Shown: positions 51,824 through 64,000 of the stretch, piece by piece
Layout: the number at the start of each line of letters is the position of its first letter
Position numbering within the stretch: the first letter of the stretch is position 1
Source of the DNA: Ecdyonurus torrentis
Lineage: Eukaryota > Arthropoda > Insecta > Ephemeroptera > Heptageniidae
Direction of reading: 5' to 3'
Assembly (NCBI GenBank): GCA_949318235.1
Contig: OX439131.1
Coordinates: forward strand, 29,718,518-29,782,517
DNA length: 64,000 nt
Translations under genes and position numbers: made by a program
The notes under the pieces: generated by a model
The model's input: only the letters and a program-made list of their open reading frames with translations
Told to the model about the DNA's origin: nothing
Databases searched by the model: none

Positions 51824-52394
51824 ATTGCATAGATTTGACTTTAATATTATATTAAACTAATTTAATGATGTATTATAAATCAGATAAATTCTTTTATACT
51901 AGCATTGTGTAAAAAAAAAGACAGAACGCAGCAATGTTACACACAAACTACAATGGCAAAATTTGTAAGCAAAAATTTAAAAACCTCACGTAATGTAGGA
52001 TAATATACCACTGACTACCATAAGAATAAGATTTCTTTTTTGACCCTGGCAGTTCATACAGTATCTTAGTAACAAAGTGTTACAACAAGCGTTGGTCTTT
52101 TCAACTATTTACCATAAATTATAATAAAATATTATTACATAAAAATACGTGCATTGTCAATAAAACATTCAAAAACAAGGAATATAGGATATATTTGAGT
52201 GAAAAGAACATTTAAAATTACATAAATATATTAACTAGTGAAGTAAAACAAATATACATATAGTAATTAACATTGTTCAATCAGTATAAAATTGTAGAAT
52301 TGAATGTGTAGTATGCATCAGCACATCAATATCATAAATTTTCCAATTGGGATCATAAAATTGAGCTGAAGTGTAATATTCTTTAAAGGCGTAG
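51824..52394. other. AT-rich stretch, no gene seen
   Basis: A minus-strand frame at 52277-52483 runs into the dispersed repeat. It contains a weakly LINE-like tail (AQFYDPNWKIYDID) but no diagnostic motif. I do not call it. Confidence 0.4.
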
Positions 52395-52715
52395 AAAACA
52401 TGCAACAACACGTTTTTTTTAATCATAAAACACAAAATGGGATCTACAAAACTGATTTTACCACAATGTAAATGTGGCCCCACAAGAGAGCGCGAATAAA
52501 CTGTAAAGTATGCAATTTGCGGTGAATACTTCTGTTTATGACGTCAGAAACAGGCAAAAACTAGCATGAAAATGTTGTGCGGGTTGCATAAATTGAAATT
52601 TTCTGATTACTGCTACGGCACTACAGTTGGGTTTTGAGACCAATTAATGTTATTTATATAAGTCCCATCAAGTGTTTTGTGATTTAAATTATAATGTTTT
52701 CATGTTTGTCTATGT
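52395..52715 (-). repeat. Dispersed repeat RB, copy at 52.4 kb
   Basis: Shared blocks with the 62.4-kb copy are GGATCTACAAAACTGAT, CCCCACAAGAGAGCG, GTTGCATAAATTGAAATTTT, GGGTTTTGAG and CATCAAGTGTTTTGTGAT. It contains TGACGTCA (52539-52546). It has no inverted ends. It may be a SINE or LINE-UTR fragment, but the class is not resolved. Confidence 0.65.
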
Positions 52716-53997
52716 CTTAAAATATCAACAAAAAAAAATCAAGAGGTTCCGGAATAAAGTGTCATTGTTAACGTTTCAAATTAAAGACGGTAGATTATAT
52801 AACAAATTTTCGCTGTTACATAATAAGGGCTCCTTTCAAATAATTTTGTTTTATATTTTGGGACTAAAACTTTACTTTGATGTCGAGTATTGTAATTATG
52901 TATATTACTGTTACTAACATAACAACTACTAACTACTAGGGTTGTTAAGTTTAAACATAGCATATGGGGGGAAGGTCATTCTTTAAAAAAAAATATATAA
53001 AATTGATAAATTTTACTTCATAAAAATCATACAATTGTAACCTTTTTACCGAATTTACAGTTGCATTCAAGGACTATATGATTTATTATTACGCGACAAT
53101 TTTTTTTTTAATTCATAAGACTATAGTAATAGTCTGTTGTTATAAATAAATTCTTTTGAAATTAAGTAGAAAAGTAAAAATTAAACAAAGCAAACTTTAA
53201 ACTTAAACTTCATAAGAAACAAGAACTTAAAAATCTGTTTTCAAGTGTTTTTTTTACATAGTTTTATAAACTATTGAAGCAAAGCTAAAACTATTAGCTA
53301 TGTATACAGTACAGTACAGTATATACGTTGGTGTGAGAATCCCTTGTGGCAAAATAGGGTTACGTAAACATAGTGCAGGTGAGTCATGTATGGTCATTGG
53401 GTTGGTCTAAAGACACGAGCAAGTTTAATCCTAACCTTAACTATAAAGCACATGCTCAGATTGAAACTCCATGGAGCTTATTATTTTACTTTGACCTAAA
53501 ATACAAGTAGTACAGCCTTCTTGTTGTTCTAGTAAACATCTTTGGTGAATAATGTACTTCATTATAAATTATTTAAAAATCATTAATATATTATTATAAG
53601 CATAGCTTGTTTATATTATAACAATGTATTATTTGTATTTTATTGGTTAAAATTTTCTTGTATATTATGCATTCTTAAATAATATACTGTTACTGAAATT
53701 TCATATAATGATAATAAATTTACTTTCATATAAGTTTTTATAAATTAATAATGTAAACAATAAATGTGCGGGTTACATTTTAATAACATACAAATGAATT
53801 TGCAATTATATTATAGTACTTTTTGTGTGACAATTAAATTCCAAATAATTACTTAAAAATTAAACGTATGTTTTGTTATGTGTTTATTGTTTAGTAATTA
53901 TTACTAAAAATTTCTATATAGTAATCAATTTAAAGCAGTGAATATGTTTTTCTTAATCATTGGTAATTATTAAAGGTATTAATTCAAGAGCTCACTC
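52716..53997. other. AT-rich stretch, no gene seen
   Basis: A GTACAGTACAGTAC run sits near 53306-53322. The rest is unique AT-rich DNA. Confidence 0.5.
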
Positions 53998-54261
53998 TTG
54001 GTGCATTACTTTAGTTACGAATCCTAACGTATTTAAGATTATCACTTTTCTTTTCAGTGATTATGAGTAGCTATAATTATGCGTTTTAGCAAGTTATTAA
54101 AAATAGCTAATTTTAGTTGGTGCAAGTTTTTTTTAAAGCTATTTTAAGTTTAAATAGCTATTATTAATAATATGCTAAAATGCATTATTTTAGCTACTCA
54201 TAATAACTTAAAAGTGATTATCTTAAATAAGTTAATATTCGTAACTTAAGTTATGCACCAA
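53998..54261. mobile_element. 264-bp palindromic MITE, TTGGTGCAT ends, copy 1
   Basis: TTGGTGCATTACTTTAGTTA and the mirrored TAACTTAAGTTATGCACCAA frame an almost full-length palindrome. Repeated arm motifs include TTATGAGTAGCTA and AGTGATTATCTTAAATAAGT. A related element lies at 59404-59633. It is non-coding. Confidence 0.8.
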
Positions 54262-54321
54262 TTTTTACAGTCAGATATGTAACACTAAAAAAAAATGTAT
54301 TTTTTTGCTATATTAAATCCA

Positions 54322-54325
<4 letters not shown>

Positions 54326-54391
<66 letters not shown>
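54326..54391. repeat. (CT)n microsatellite
   Basis: About 66 bp of uninterrupted CT. Confidence 0.95.
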
Positions 54392-54394
<3 letters not shown>

Positions 54395-54964
54395 ATACTA
54401 CCAACGTAGAAAGCTTTAAGTTAGCAAAGTTGTTAAGAGTGTCACATAATATATAAACTTCTATATTTGCATTAGATTAAAAGTATTAAAAACTCATTGT
54501 GAAACAAATAACATTACACAAACATCGTACTAGTATTTTGTATATTAAAATTGTATTATTTATTTTTCAATATTATATATACATTATAATTCCTAGAAAA
54601 CAAACAGACTTAACTTGTGTTATATTATCATGTATTTTATAAAATTTAAATATAAAATATATATATGTATAATGAAAATTAGCATATTAATTATAAAGAA
54701 AATGAAAATAATTACATAGTTGTTCATTTATAAGATATCTTTTGTGTGGTGTTTTTTATCAAGGCAATTGTTTAAGTATCTCATTTCTTGACAGTTTGCT
54801 GTGGTTCTGAGAATGCGGGCAGTGAGTGGTCATCTCTCTCTCCACTTCTCTCGCACCCTCAAATTGGTATTAAAACAAACCACCAAACTTCCCATGACAC
54901 CACTTGTGTATTGTGTGGACTCTAAGTTACTTCGGTTTCAACAATTCTCTTACGTCAAAGAAAT

Positions 54965-54967
<3 letters not shown>

Positions 54968-55045
<78 letters not shown>
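54968..55045. repeat. (CT)n microsatellite
   Basis: About 78 bp of uninterrupted CT. Confidence 0.96.
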
Positions 55046-55049
<4 letters not shown>

Positions 55050-55410
55050 TCCCACCCCATTGTACTATCTTTGATTCTTGACAAAAGACTAAAACATTTC
55101 TAAAACTTAATGTTAGTTTACATAAAGCAAGAATTTCATATTATGGTTTCCTTTATAAATCTTCCCTAGCAAAACATACACTTATCGAGTTAAATCTATT
55201 CTTACAATGCTAAAAACCTTATAATATTTCTACACACTTGCTTTTCCTATAAGATACTGTTCAACTTAATGTGTATTTATAAGCTTTCATGTTTGTTAAA
55301 TATTATTCCATGATGAAAATTCAAAGACGACACACATATTCTTAGCATATTTAATAATAACTTGTCATTGTCTTTTCTTGTTATACAGTAGTATAAATTT
55401 TCCTTTCATT

Positions 55411-55447
<37 letters not shown>

Positions 55448-57678
55448 TGTAAGTTATGATGCATACCAGTTTTTGTACTTCAAAAACAATTTATTTTTGT
55501 AAGTTCATTGTTTATTTATTAAAGTAAAAATTTACTTTCCTATGCACCATCTAGTGGAACTCATGCAAATATTTAAATGTAGCTAGTTATCTCATCTCCA
55601 GGTTCTACAATTATAATCTGATTTAGACTTAATAACTGACTGCAATGTTTTGAAAATTAAATGCAAAAAATATCCGCCCTGCATTTGATGTAACAGATTA
55701 TATAGCCCACAATATACAATATACATTTATGATCAGATTCTTCCCGAAAATATCAGGAAAAAAATTACTACCTATGGCAGGTAGGTGCATAAATCCTGTA
55801 TTTTGCAATAACATATAAGTTATTGAAACAGGCAGTTATAAACTACAATACCACTTAATCTAAGTGATTCACACCTTTCTTGTTACATAGTGCACCTGCA
55901 TTAGGTATTATTGTAGTATAATGAATAATAATAATACCTATGTTCTAGGTTATTATGTCTATCTATTGCATTTACTTGCCGTAAGTATTATTTATTTTCC
56001 GTGTAGAATCAAAAATTGTCAGCGTACAGTGTACTGTATTTTAATTCTAAACGTCATTAGTTTGTACAAGAAAACTAATTTGTCAGTAATATTATTCTAT
56101 GGTGCAAGATAAAGTCTTGAAATTTTACTTCATATGTATATTTATAACATATAGATCAACATTTTGTTACAAAGTATCATTATAAATAATTACAACTTCA
56201 TTTCCGTTGATAAATTAGAATAAATGAAAAGTTACATTCATTATTAAGATGAGTATATTTATGATATTATGTACTATAATAAAGTAATAAGAAAGCTTTG
56301 AAATTAGTTTTCTTCAATTTATTTCATAAGAATAACAAAACATCAAATCCCACACTGGAAATAATTTTTAATATGTGAAATCTTTACTATGTCATTTTTA
56401 ATTTAAAAATATTTTAATATAATAATACAATATACTTTTTTTTTTATGAATAACATGCAATGAAGATAATTTTCAAAGTTTTTAATGTTATTATTCAATT
56501 CCCTTTCTTCATTTATATTTTAAGATTATATTTCATTTAAAAGAAAAAAATATATATCAAGGTTTAATACCTAAGAAAATTATAATTGAAGTTCATGTTT
56601 TATATATTTGTAATATATGCTGTAAAATATAATGATTTCTCTCTCTCTCTCTCTAACTACTATCAAGATTATATAATATTCTCATTGCATATTTATGAGT
56701 TATATCTAAAAGTATATAAGTGCAGCAACAACAGCAACCATTTTAATATTTTGCTTTGACATGATCGGCTTTTCTATAAGCTTACTCTACTCACGAACAA
56801 TCTTACCAATTTCTTCTTTTTTCTTCCTCAAGCCGTTTTTAGGTTGTTTTTTTGACACTAACTTGAAAAAAATTGTCATGTTGAAATACATAAAAAAATT
56901 ATATTAAAAAAAAAAAAAAAATCTAAGAGAAAAAATATAAAGTAAATTTGATTTTAGCATATTTTTAATTATAAAAAAATATATATCGGTCAAGATTTTT
57001 CTTCTGGCAATGACAGGATTTTAAATAACTCTGCAGATATTCTTATTTTAATTATATAGTTCTCAGCACAATAGCTTGAAAAAAGAAAAAAAATAGTTTT
57101 AAATTTATCTAGGTTTATTATTTTTAAATTATACTGCAATTTATTATCACACCATTGAATCAATATAAACGTAATTAAATATTATTATAATTATTTCATA
57201 AGTACTAATGAAATATTAATTGCAAATATTGAAGTTATAATTTATTATATACTATTAATTAAATATATAATTTCCTTTTACTATAAAACATTACAATCTG
57301 CATTACATTATTCATTAGCAATGTTTTAAAATAAAATCAATTCTGATTTTAAGTATAATATATTACATAATATATTATTATAAAATATATTTTTCTTTTT
57401 TTATGTATATTTATGTCAGTTATAGCATAGCTTTGCATAATCGAAAGGAAAAAAAAAGTATGAGAAGGTCTAGTCACATCACGCATATCCTTCGGCTTCC
57501 TTTTCTTTACTCAATTCTCTTTTGATAGCGTGGTCAGGAAATAGTAAGACCGGGTCACATCAAAAATGTCACCTTATCCTATTGCTACTGCATTCTCTTT
57601 TACTATGATGACATTCGTTTTCTCTTTTGCTATTCTGTCATGCCTGGTTAGAAATAGCTTCTCTACCACAGAGTGGGC

Positions 57679-57681
<3 letters not shown>

Positions 57682-57751
<70 letters not shown>
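57682..57751. repeat. (CT)n microsatellite
   Basis: About 70 bp of uninterrupted CT. Confidence 0.96.
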
Positions 57752-57754
<3 letters not shown>

Positions 57755-58870
57755 GTTCCCCCAAACCTCAAGAGGCGATGACTCGTATAAGTATAAGCCA
57801 TACCAGAAAACCAACATAAAGCATCAAGGGAGCATAAAGTTCTCCCAAAAAAAAAAGTGAATGATTTATTTCATATGTATAAAAAAACACTTTATTCAAT
57901 ATGTCTTTAGATAAAAATTAAATTGAAAGCGATATTTTATTTTTTCACATATAAATAATGTGTAAAATTTACATTAAAAAGTGAATTTTAAAATATTTTT
58001 TGACCTATATTATTAAAAACCATTTATTATTATTATAACATTTTATTATATCAACTATGAGTTTAAAAAGAAAACTAAGTGCGGAAAGATTAAATTTAAC
58101 ATGGTATACAATTAATATTAATTGGTATATAATTACACTTTTTTTTGTGCCTTAAACGTACTAATTTAATTATATTAAAAATATTATATAATAATTAGTT
58201 CCTGTAGCTTCGGGGTTAATATATTATAAATTTTGAAACATTATAGAGCTTTTATTTTTTTTTACCTACAGCACAAAATATCAAGTTAGGTATATCAAAT
58301 ATTAATAGAATTATTTAATTTTTCTCTTTGATGTGTAATATAGTAGTGTCAACTGCCAATTATATGTCAGATTATACTTTCATGTTTTATCTACATAAAA
58401 CCAAACGTGCCATTAATATTTATTTAACAAAACAAAACAACATGTAATATTTTTATTGTCTAAAAAATTTATATTATAACAACACCCAAATGATTTAAAT
58501 TGTAAATATAAGTTGTGTCATTACATTTAAAAACAATAAGAATATTTAACTAAGTATAATTAAAGCTTTGTTTAAATAATTGTAAATACTCAGAAAGTTC
58601 AGGTATAATATTTATTCTGTTGGATAAAAGTTAAACACATATACACATGTATAACATATATACATGTTCCATTACACATTGTTCTCACCTTTTTCCTAAC
58701 ACAAACAGTATAATTATGCTTTTTTTTTTTTTTTTTTTTTTTTTTTGTACTTATAGTTTGGTAGCACAATACTGATAGTGATAACACAAGATACGCTGTA
58801 AGAAGATGCTATCTACTTTAGTACATTAAAGTTTCTATTGAAATGCCCTCTGCATGCAATTTTTTTTATT

Positions 58871-59301
58871 GAGACCACGATCTAGTGAATTGAGTTTCCA
58901 CTCAACGCAGGAGGTCCACGTTCGATTCTATGTCGCTGTAAAGTTTTTAAGCTTGGTTTAAAAACTCTCAGGAGACACTTTGTATAAGTGTCAGCTAACC
59001 ATATTTTTCCAGCAAATTTGACAAATATTGCCATTTTTAATAATTATGTGATCGCGATCATGAAGTACGTAATGCCCAGGACAGCGATCAATTGTCATCC
59101 GCTTTTTAGGCTCCGCCCCTGGATAGCGTCCATAAAGTTTAGCAAGGGCCAAACTCTTATCGCTGCGACAAGGAAAAGGATAAGAAGAACCGCTGTCTTA
59201 GGCTTAATTGATAGTTCTGCCTAGACTAATTGATGTGGCTATATGCTTAGATAAGTAAATAGTGGTAAAAATCACGAAAAAAAAAAAAAAAAAAAAAAAA
59301 C
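58871..59301 (+). mobile_element. tRNA-derived SINE, copy B
   Basis: The first 70 bp have a tRNA layout: GATCTAGTGAAT as an A-box-like block (58879) and GTTCGATTC as B box (58920-58928), 41 bp apart, close to the tRNA spacing. CAGGAGGTCC sits where the anticodon-to-variable region would be. A roughly 340-bp body follows, then an A-run of about 24 (59278-59301). Body blocks match copy A at 24286: GTGTCAGCTAACC, TTTTCCAGCAAA, ACTAATTGATGTGGCT, and ATGCTTAGATAAGT. The centre (about 59080-59220) is GC-richer and absent from copy A. A 78-codon frame crosses it and is incidental. Confidence 0.7.
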
Positions 59302-59403
59302 TCCGGACAAATTTTTGAATTTATGATGACATGAGGTTTTACAAGTGCTGAAAAGAGATACAACGATATTGAATTCATAACAATATTAATTACTAAAAAT
59401 ATT

Positions 59404-59633
59404 CACTTTAAAAAAAAAGTGTATTACCTTAGTTATACGAATACTAACATAATTAATAATTAAGATAATCAGTATAATCACTTTAAGTTATTATGAGTAG
59501 CTAAAATAATCCATTTTAGCAAGTTATTAAAAATAGCTAATTTAAGTTGTTTTAAGTTTTTAATAATAACTTAAAAGTGATTATCTTAAATAAGTTAGTA
59601 TTCGTAGCTAATGAAATGCACTTTTTTTAGAGT
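59404..59633. mobile_element. Palindromic MITE, TTGGTGCAT family, copy 2
   Basis: It shares TTAGTTA-ACGAAT, TTATGAGTAGCTAAAATAAT, TTAAAAATAGCTAATTTAAG and AGTGATTATCTTAAATAAGT with the 53998 copy and is itself a long palindrome. The outermost ends differ (CACTTTAAAAAAA-type), so the boundary is approximate. Confidence 0.7.
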
Positions 59634-60452
59634 ATTGTCATGTTATCATTTCTGTGTTAAGTATACATAATATAATGAGATTTTTTTATGTATTTTTAAA
59701 TCATGCAGCTATTTTGTGCTCATTTTCATTAGAAATTAATTAACAAAATAAATGTTTGAATATGTATTATTAGTTTTCTAACAAACACTTCCCGTATTTA
59801 CATAAAAATGAAGAAGTTGTAAATAGATATTAAAAATTAAGATGTCAGATATAAGAATAATTAAACTCTAATAATAAACAATCACTGGCCATGAACATTC
59901 ACTAAAAGTTTTTACAACGCACTTGACACTATTATTACTATTATTTAATTTTTTACTTAATATAAATGCTTTATTTTTTCAATAGAATTTTAATATTTTA
60001 AGTTATCATGACCAAAAAAAAAAGCCTTTATAATAAATCAATTTATTTTTTTAAAAATCACGTATATTTTCACTTTAGATTAAATTTGAAGATATATAAA
60101 AATATAGTTATATAAAATTCAATACAAATTCTCTTGTTTTTATATTTAAATATTATTCAATTTGTAATTTATGATTTCTTTACATGTTTATATTATATGA
60201 AGCAGAACATATTATAGAAAAGTTTTTCAATGAAGGTTAATATAATAGTGAGAAAATATAGATTTTAATTTGGGGGGTGAGACATTTAGTTTTAAGGGTA
60301 GCTAAGGTATATATAAGAAGTTGGGAGGGGTGGGTGTATATAATAGAGAAGTGCGCTTGTCGTGAAATGAATTCGTTGTTTCGGAAGTTCCTTGTTTCCT
60401 GACTTTGCTCTATCTAAACATGAGATTTATTTCTAGGCACATCGAAGTTATA

Positions 60453-60454
60453 GT

Positions 60455-60492
<38 letters not shown>
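60453..60492. repeat. (CT)n microsatellite
   Basis: About 40 bp of CT with one TTT interruption. Confidence 0.92.
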
Positions 60493-61079
60493 ATCGCCAC
60501 AATAACAATCGTGTGAATGAGTTCTAACAAGAGGGATGAGACTTGAGACACCACCACGCTATTCTCTTCACAAATGATAAATCAAGCCCAAGACTTCCCT
60601 CTACCCTCCACTTCTCTTTATAAAGCTATATTATATATATATATACATACATACTCTATAGTTACTCCTATACCCAAACCATTGCATGTGTCATCTATAA
60701 AATATACATATTTACATCATATTTATTATTAATCGCACAAAATACATATAAAAAATTTTCAGTTCATTATTATTTAGTAATATTAATAAATTGTAGAATA
60801 ATATAATGAAAATATTGATTTTCAAATTATTAAAATTAATGCGTCATAGTATTTGCGTCACTGAAAATATATTAAATTAAATTAAAAGAAAATCTATTTA
60901 TTAAAAATTTCCAGTTATATGCTCTTAAATCATTAACAATATTTATTCATGATTTAATAACTGCTAACGTAAATAAAAAAAAAACGATATAATGATTGAA
61001 TTATATTGCATTGCACTTATTTTAATCTTGTTTTTTTTTTCATAAAATATGTAGTTTTATTACAAAAATTTGTTATATA

Positions 61080-61084
<5 letters not shown>

Positions 61085-61115
<31 letters not shown>
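61085..61115. repeat. (AT)n microsatellite
   Basis: About 31 bp of uninterrupted AT. Confidence 0.9.
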
Positions 61116-61117
<2 letters not shown>

Positions 61118-62081
61118 CAGAAATTTATGTGCAACGTAATATGATTAAAACATAATAAAGGAGATAGTTGTTATGATAAATAAATAGCATTACTGTCATA
61201 AATAAATTTTAAAAGTTCAAAGCTAAAAAAAAAAAAAAAAAAAATCTACGGTTGAAAAATCTTTTTATTATGTGACGTATGAATTATTTAAAGTGCAACG
61301 TTTCAAGTTTTATGTCAACTTGCTTGCATATAAAATATATAAGTCTGCATTTAAAACTGTTGAAAGAACAAAAATAATAAAATGTTATTTCTAAAAATCT
61401 ATCTGCCATGAAAAATTAACACTAATTATAATAAAACAATACATAAATATTATGTAACAAAAAACGTGACCTTTGAATAGCAATTAAAATTTGATGATAA
61501 TTATTTTCAGTTGATTTTTAATCATCAAAGAAGGGGATAGGGAGGTTGGGTTAACGATACAATTTTTTGAATAGAGTAAACATTCATTATAGTAATGAGT
61601 TTCTCCAAAAATACAGATATACTTTTAGAATCAAAATTTTAATACTTTTGGTTGGTTTACAGAATACAGAATTTTGATATAGTACAGCTTTTGACTAATA
61701 GATTGTTTTTTTAATATTTCTATTAAATTGATTACATAAATACGTTTGAGAAATTATATTTATTTTTTATTTTATTTAAAATCTGCATGTTTGGCTTTGC
61801 GTCATTTTGCAGTCAGATACTCACAATTTTTTGCCTTTATATCTGATTATACCACACACGCAGAAAAATTAATACTAACAATATCGTCTAGTAATAGGTT
61901 AGGATAACGGCCTAAACCAGATTTAGATAAATTTAGTATCTGTTGCAAAACACAGGCTTTTTATTCTATACTAGCTTTCTGTTGGTACTTAATTTAAGTT
62001 AATATTTTATTCCATACGTCTAAACATTTTAACATTAATGTACACAGTATACGTGCATGTTACTGGCGTACATACGTAGTA

Positions 62082-62200
62082 AATAAATAAATGTTCGTTT
62101 TTATTCAATAATATATATATAAAAAATGAAATAAAATGGCGAGGTAAGACTAACAAATTATGTCTGACCCAATCTTACACCTAACCCAAACATGGTTAGA
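62082..62200 (-). mobile_element. LINE 3' end, (ATTT)n-tailed, minus strand, copy 2
   Basis: It shares ATGTCTGRCCCA-type and CTTACACCTAACCC blocks and the AAATAAATAAAT edge with 44139-44290. It is followed, with about 185 bp between, by the dispersed repeat RB. The two may be parts of one element, but the other copies do not show that arrangement. Confidence 0.55.
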
Positions 62201-62384
62201 AATATAAAATCAATAGTGTTGACGATTAAAACTGAAAAACATTCAAAAAAACAAAAAAACAAGGTAAACACAGTGTAACAAAGAGCATTGGTAATGCAAG
62301 AAGAAATAGAAAGAAAAGTAATATATTTTGTAATGAAAAAAGAAAGAAAAGGGAGAATATATAAAATTAAAGACATAGAAAACA

Positions 62385-62640
62385 TAAAACAACATGTTCT
62401 TTGACACAAAATAGGATCTACAAAACTGATGATAATTTTTACCAGAATGTAAATTTGACCCCACAAGAGAGCGTAAAAAAACTGTAAAGTAGCATAAAAA
62501 TGCTGTTCTGGTTGCATAAATCAAAATTTTCTGATCACTGCTACGGTGCTAGAGTTGGGTTTTGAGCCCAATTGATGTTATTTATGTAAGTCACATCAAG
62601 TGTTTTGTGATATAAATGCTAATGTTTCCATATGCAAAAT
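62385..62640 (-). repeat. Dispersed repeat RB, copy at 62.4 kb
   Basis: It carries GGATCTACAAAACTGAT, CCCCACAAGAGAGCGT, GGTTGCATAAAT, TGATCACTGCTACGG, GGGTTTTGAGCCC and CATCAAGTGTTTTGTGATA. It lacks the CRE-bearing segment present at 52.4 kb. The two minus-strand frames over it (119 and 93 codons) are Phe/Cys-rich and not conserved between copies. Confidence 0.65.
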
Positions 62641-63534
62641 TGATGTTATATCCAAATATATTTTTTTTCTTCTAATGATACGTATAAGGTTTTATAAGTA
62701 TTTTTAAAGGAATTTAAGGATGAGGAATTTCTTAGGGAATAAACTAGTGGCATATAAATTATTCCAACGTATGTAGATGTTTACTCCATAGAAGCAAGTT
62801 CTATAACAAGTAGTAATATTTGAAGTAGTGTCAATGTACTTACCTACTTGTTTGTTGACTATGGAACTGACCAAGCGAACAAACCTTATTACGTGTTGGA
62901 TGGTCAGACGGTGGTTACTTTTCTTTGCCAAGCAATTGGAAAATAATACACATTTCTTATAGATACTATAACAATTGTAACAATCCAACGTTTCAATCTC
63001 AATAAAATATTCACTCGTTTTCTCTTCAATTTGTAACTTGTAGGGAAAAATATATATAAAGTAGAGAATTTGTCTATATACTCTATGAAATTTTTATATA
63101 ATGAAGAATTCAACTACGTTTTCTAATTTGAGGTCAAATAGTAATATCTATAGTTAATTTTCTTTAAAAAAAAATCTCGCATTGAGGACTTTTTTTTAAT
63201 TAACTTCAATAAATAAAGTCTTAAGCTTAATTGATATCTGTTGAATTTAATATTGATTATATTGCTTCGTAAAGTGTATATATTTTTTATAAAAATGATT
63301 TTCTTTTATATAATTGAAAAATAGAAAAGACTGATAAAAGATAATATTATTTATCTAACCAATAAAAGAGTAGAACGAATGTGTATTATATACAGTATAT
63401 TATTGTATACATAGAAATACATACACTATAAAAGCATTGTAGTTGTTCTTATTTATAATGAAATCTTTATGGTTTTTAAAAACTTTTACCTCAAAAACTT
63501 CTTTAAAGGAATAGACCAAAAGAAAACATACTGT
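62641..63534. other. AT-rich stretch, no gene seen
   Basis: Unique-looking AT-rich DNA. Minus-strand frames of 94 and 69 codons overlap here without any recognisable domain. Confidence 0.5.
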
Positions 63535-63654
63535 AAGCATTTATATCACAAAAGCACTTGATAGGACTTACATAAATAGCTTTAGTTTGTCTTAAAACCC
63601 AACTGTAGCTCCGCAGCAGTGATCAGAAATTTTCAATTTATGCAACCTGCACAA

Positions 63655-63689
<35 letters not shown>

Positions 63690-63860
63690 AATTTTTGCAT
63701 GTTTCTGACGTAAGAAACATGAATAGTCACGCAAATTGCATACTTTACATCACGCTCTCTCTTGGGGCTATATTAACATTCTAGTAAAAATTGTCATCAG
63801 CTTTGAAAATCCCATTACGTGTTTATTCATTAAAAAGCACATGTTGTTTTATGTAGTCTA
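63535..63860 (+). repeat. Dispersed repeat RB, inverted copy at 63.5 kb
   Basis: It is the same repeat in opposite orientation: ATATCACAAAAGCACTTGAT, TTAAAACCCAACTGTAG, GTGATCAGAAATTTTCAATT, ACGCTCTCTCTTGGGG and ACATGTTGTTTTATG. A T30 run (63657-63686) interrupts it after CACAACC. The CRE position here is mutated (TGACGTAA). Confidence 0.65.
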
Positions 63861-64000
63861 TGGCTTTAAGAAAAATATATACAGACAAATAGAATAGGTT
63901 ATAAATTGCATTATCTTTATCATGTTTTATACTAATTATAATATATATTATACAAAAGTATACATATATAAGTATACATGTCATTTAGATTATGTATAAT
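63861..64000. other. AT-rich end of window
   Basis: Short AT-rich segment with ATATA repeats. Nothing was recognised. Confidence 0.5.

Larger units (their letters stand above)
54392..58870. other. AT-rich stretch with CT arrays
   Basis: GC-richer islets lie at 54800-54960 and 57470-57670, each directly before a CT array. A T29 run is at 55416-55444 and a T28 run near 58719-58746. No frame is convincing as a gene. Confidence 0.55.
59634..62081. other. AT-rich stretch with microsatellites
   Basis: The (CT)n at 60453-60492 lies inside a GC-richer islet (about 60350-60620). An (AT)n tract is at about 61085-61115 and an A run at about 61226-61244. No gene was found. Confidence 0.55.

Noticed and set aside
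62158..62517. 119-codon minus-strand frame
   Set aside because: Phe/Cys/Ile-rich, and different frames are open in the other copies of the same repeat, so it is not conserved as protein.

Overview
The window looks like non-coding nuclear DNA from an animal, probably an invertebrate. The evidence is a very AT-rich composition (by eye about a quarter G+C), dozens of long dinucleotide arrays ((GA/CT)n, (AT)n, (GT)n), many A/T homopolymers, non-LTR retrotransposon remnants, a tRNA-derived SINE family and many small inverted-repeat DNA transposons (MITEs). There is no bacterial-style gene packing. The species cannot be fixed from the sequence. An arthropod is plausible but is a guess.

I find no convincing host protein-coding gene. 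Most long reading frames are microsatellites read as protein (poly-IY, SL, RE, CV, FIHS) or readings through hairpin elements. The one good coding sequence is the 3' part of a non-LTR retrotransposon reverse transcriptase (10508-11443, + strand). A second element leaves only a C-terminal stub (18462-18647). The window is best read as intergenic or long-intron DNA.

Layout. 0-9 kb: microsatellites, a 372-bp TTAA-flanked foldback MITE (3362-3733), a Tc1-like MITE (4722-4832), a CRE-bearing MITE (4971-5308), a hAT-like fragment and a LINE tail (about 9085). 10-19 kb: the LINE, its 3' stem-loop and A-tails, a 1.6-kb TIR element with a CpG-richer promoter-like arm and internal tandem repeats (16202-17776), and the LINE stub. 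22-31 kb: a roughly 310-bp repeat (22652-22963), SINE copy A (24286-24590), a MITE (25580-25884), a hairpin (29066-29180) and a dispersed-repeat fragment (about 30600). 31-47 kb: very long GA and AT arrays and five foldback elements (33826, 40729, 43481, 44507, 44842), then a sixth at 46317. 48-64 kb: second copies of several families (48834, 51483, 53998/59404, 58871), a striking (TTCG)19-(TTCA)45 array at 50.2 kb, and three copies of a dispersed repeat (52.4, 62.4 and 63.5 kb).

The elements do not form a pathway. The main biology is a dense set of small transposon families, several present twice within 64 kb. A recurring feature is the cAMP-response-element palindrome TGACGTCA, which I count eight times, mostly inside mobile repeats. 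That is far above the composition-based expectation. The most unusual single object is the 16.2-17.8 kb element.
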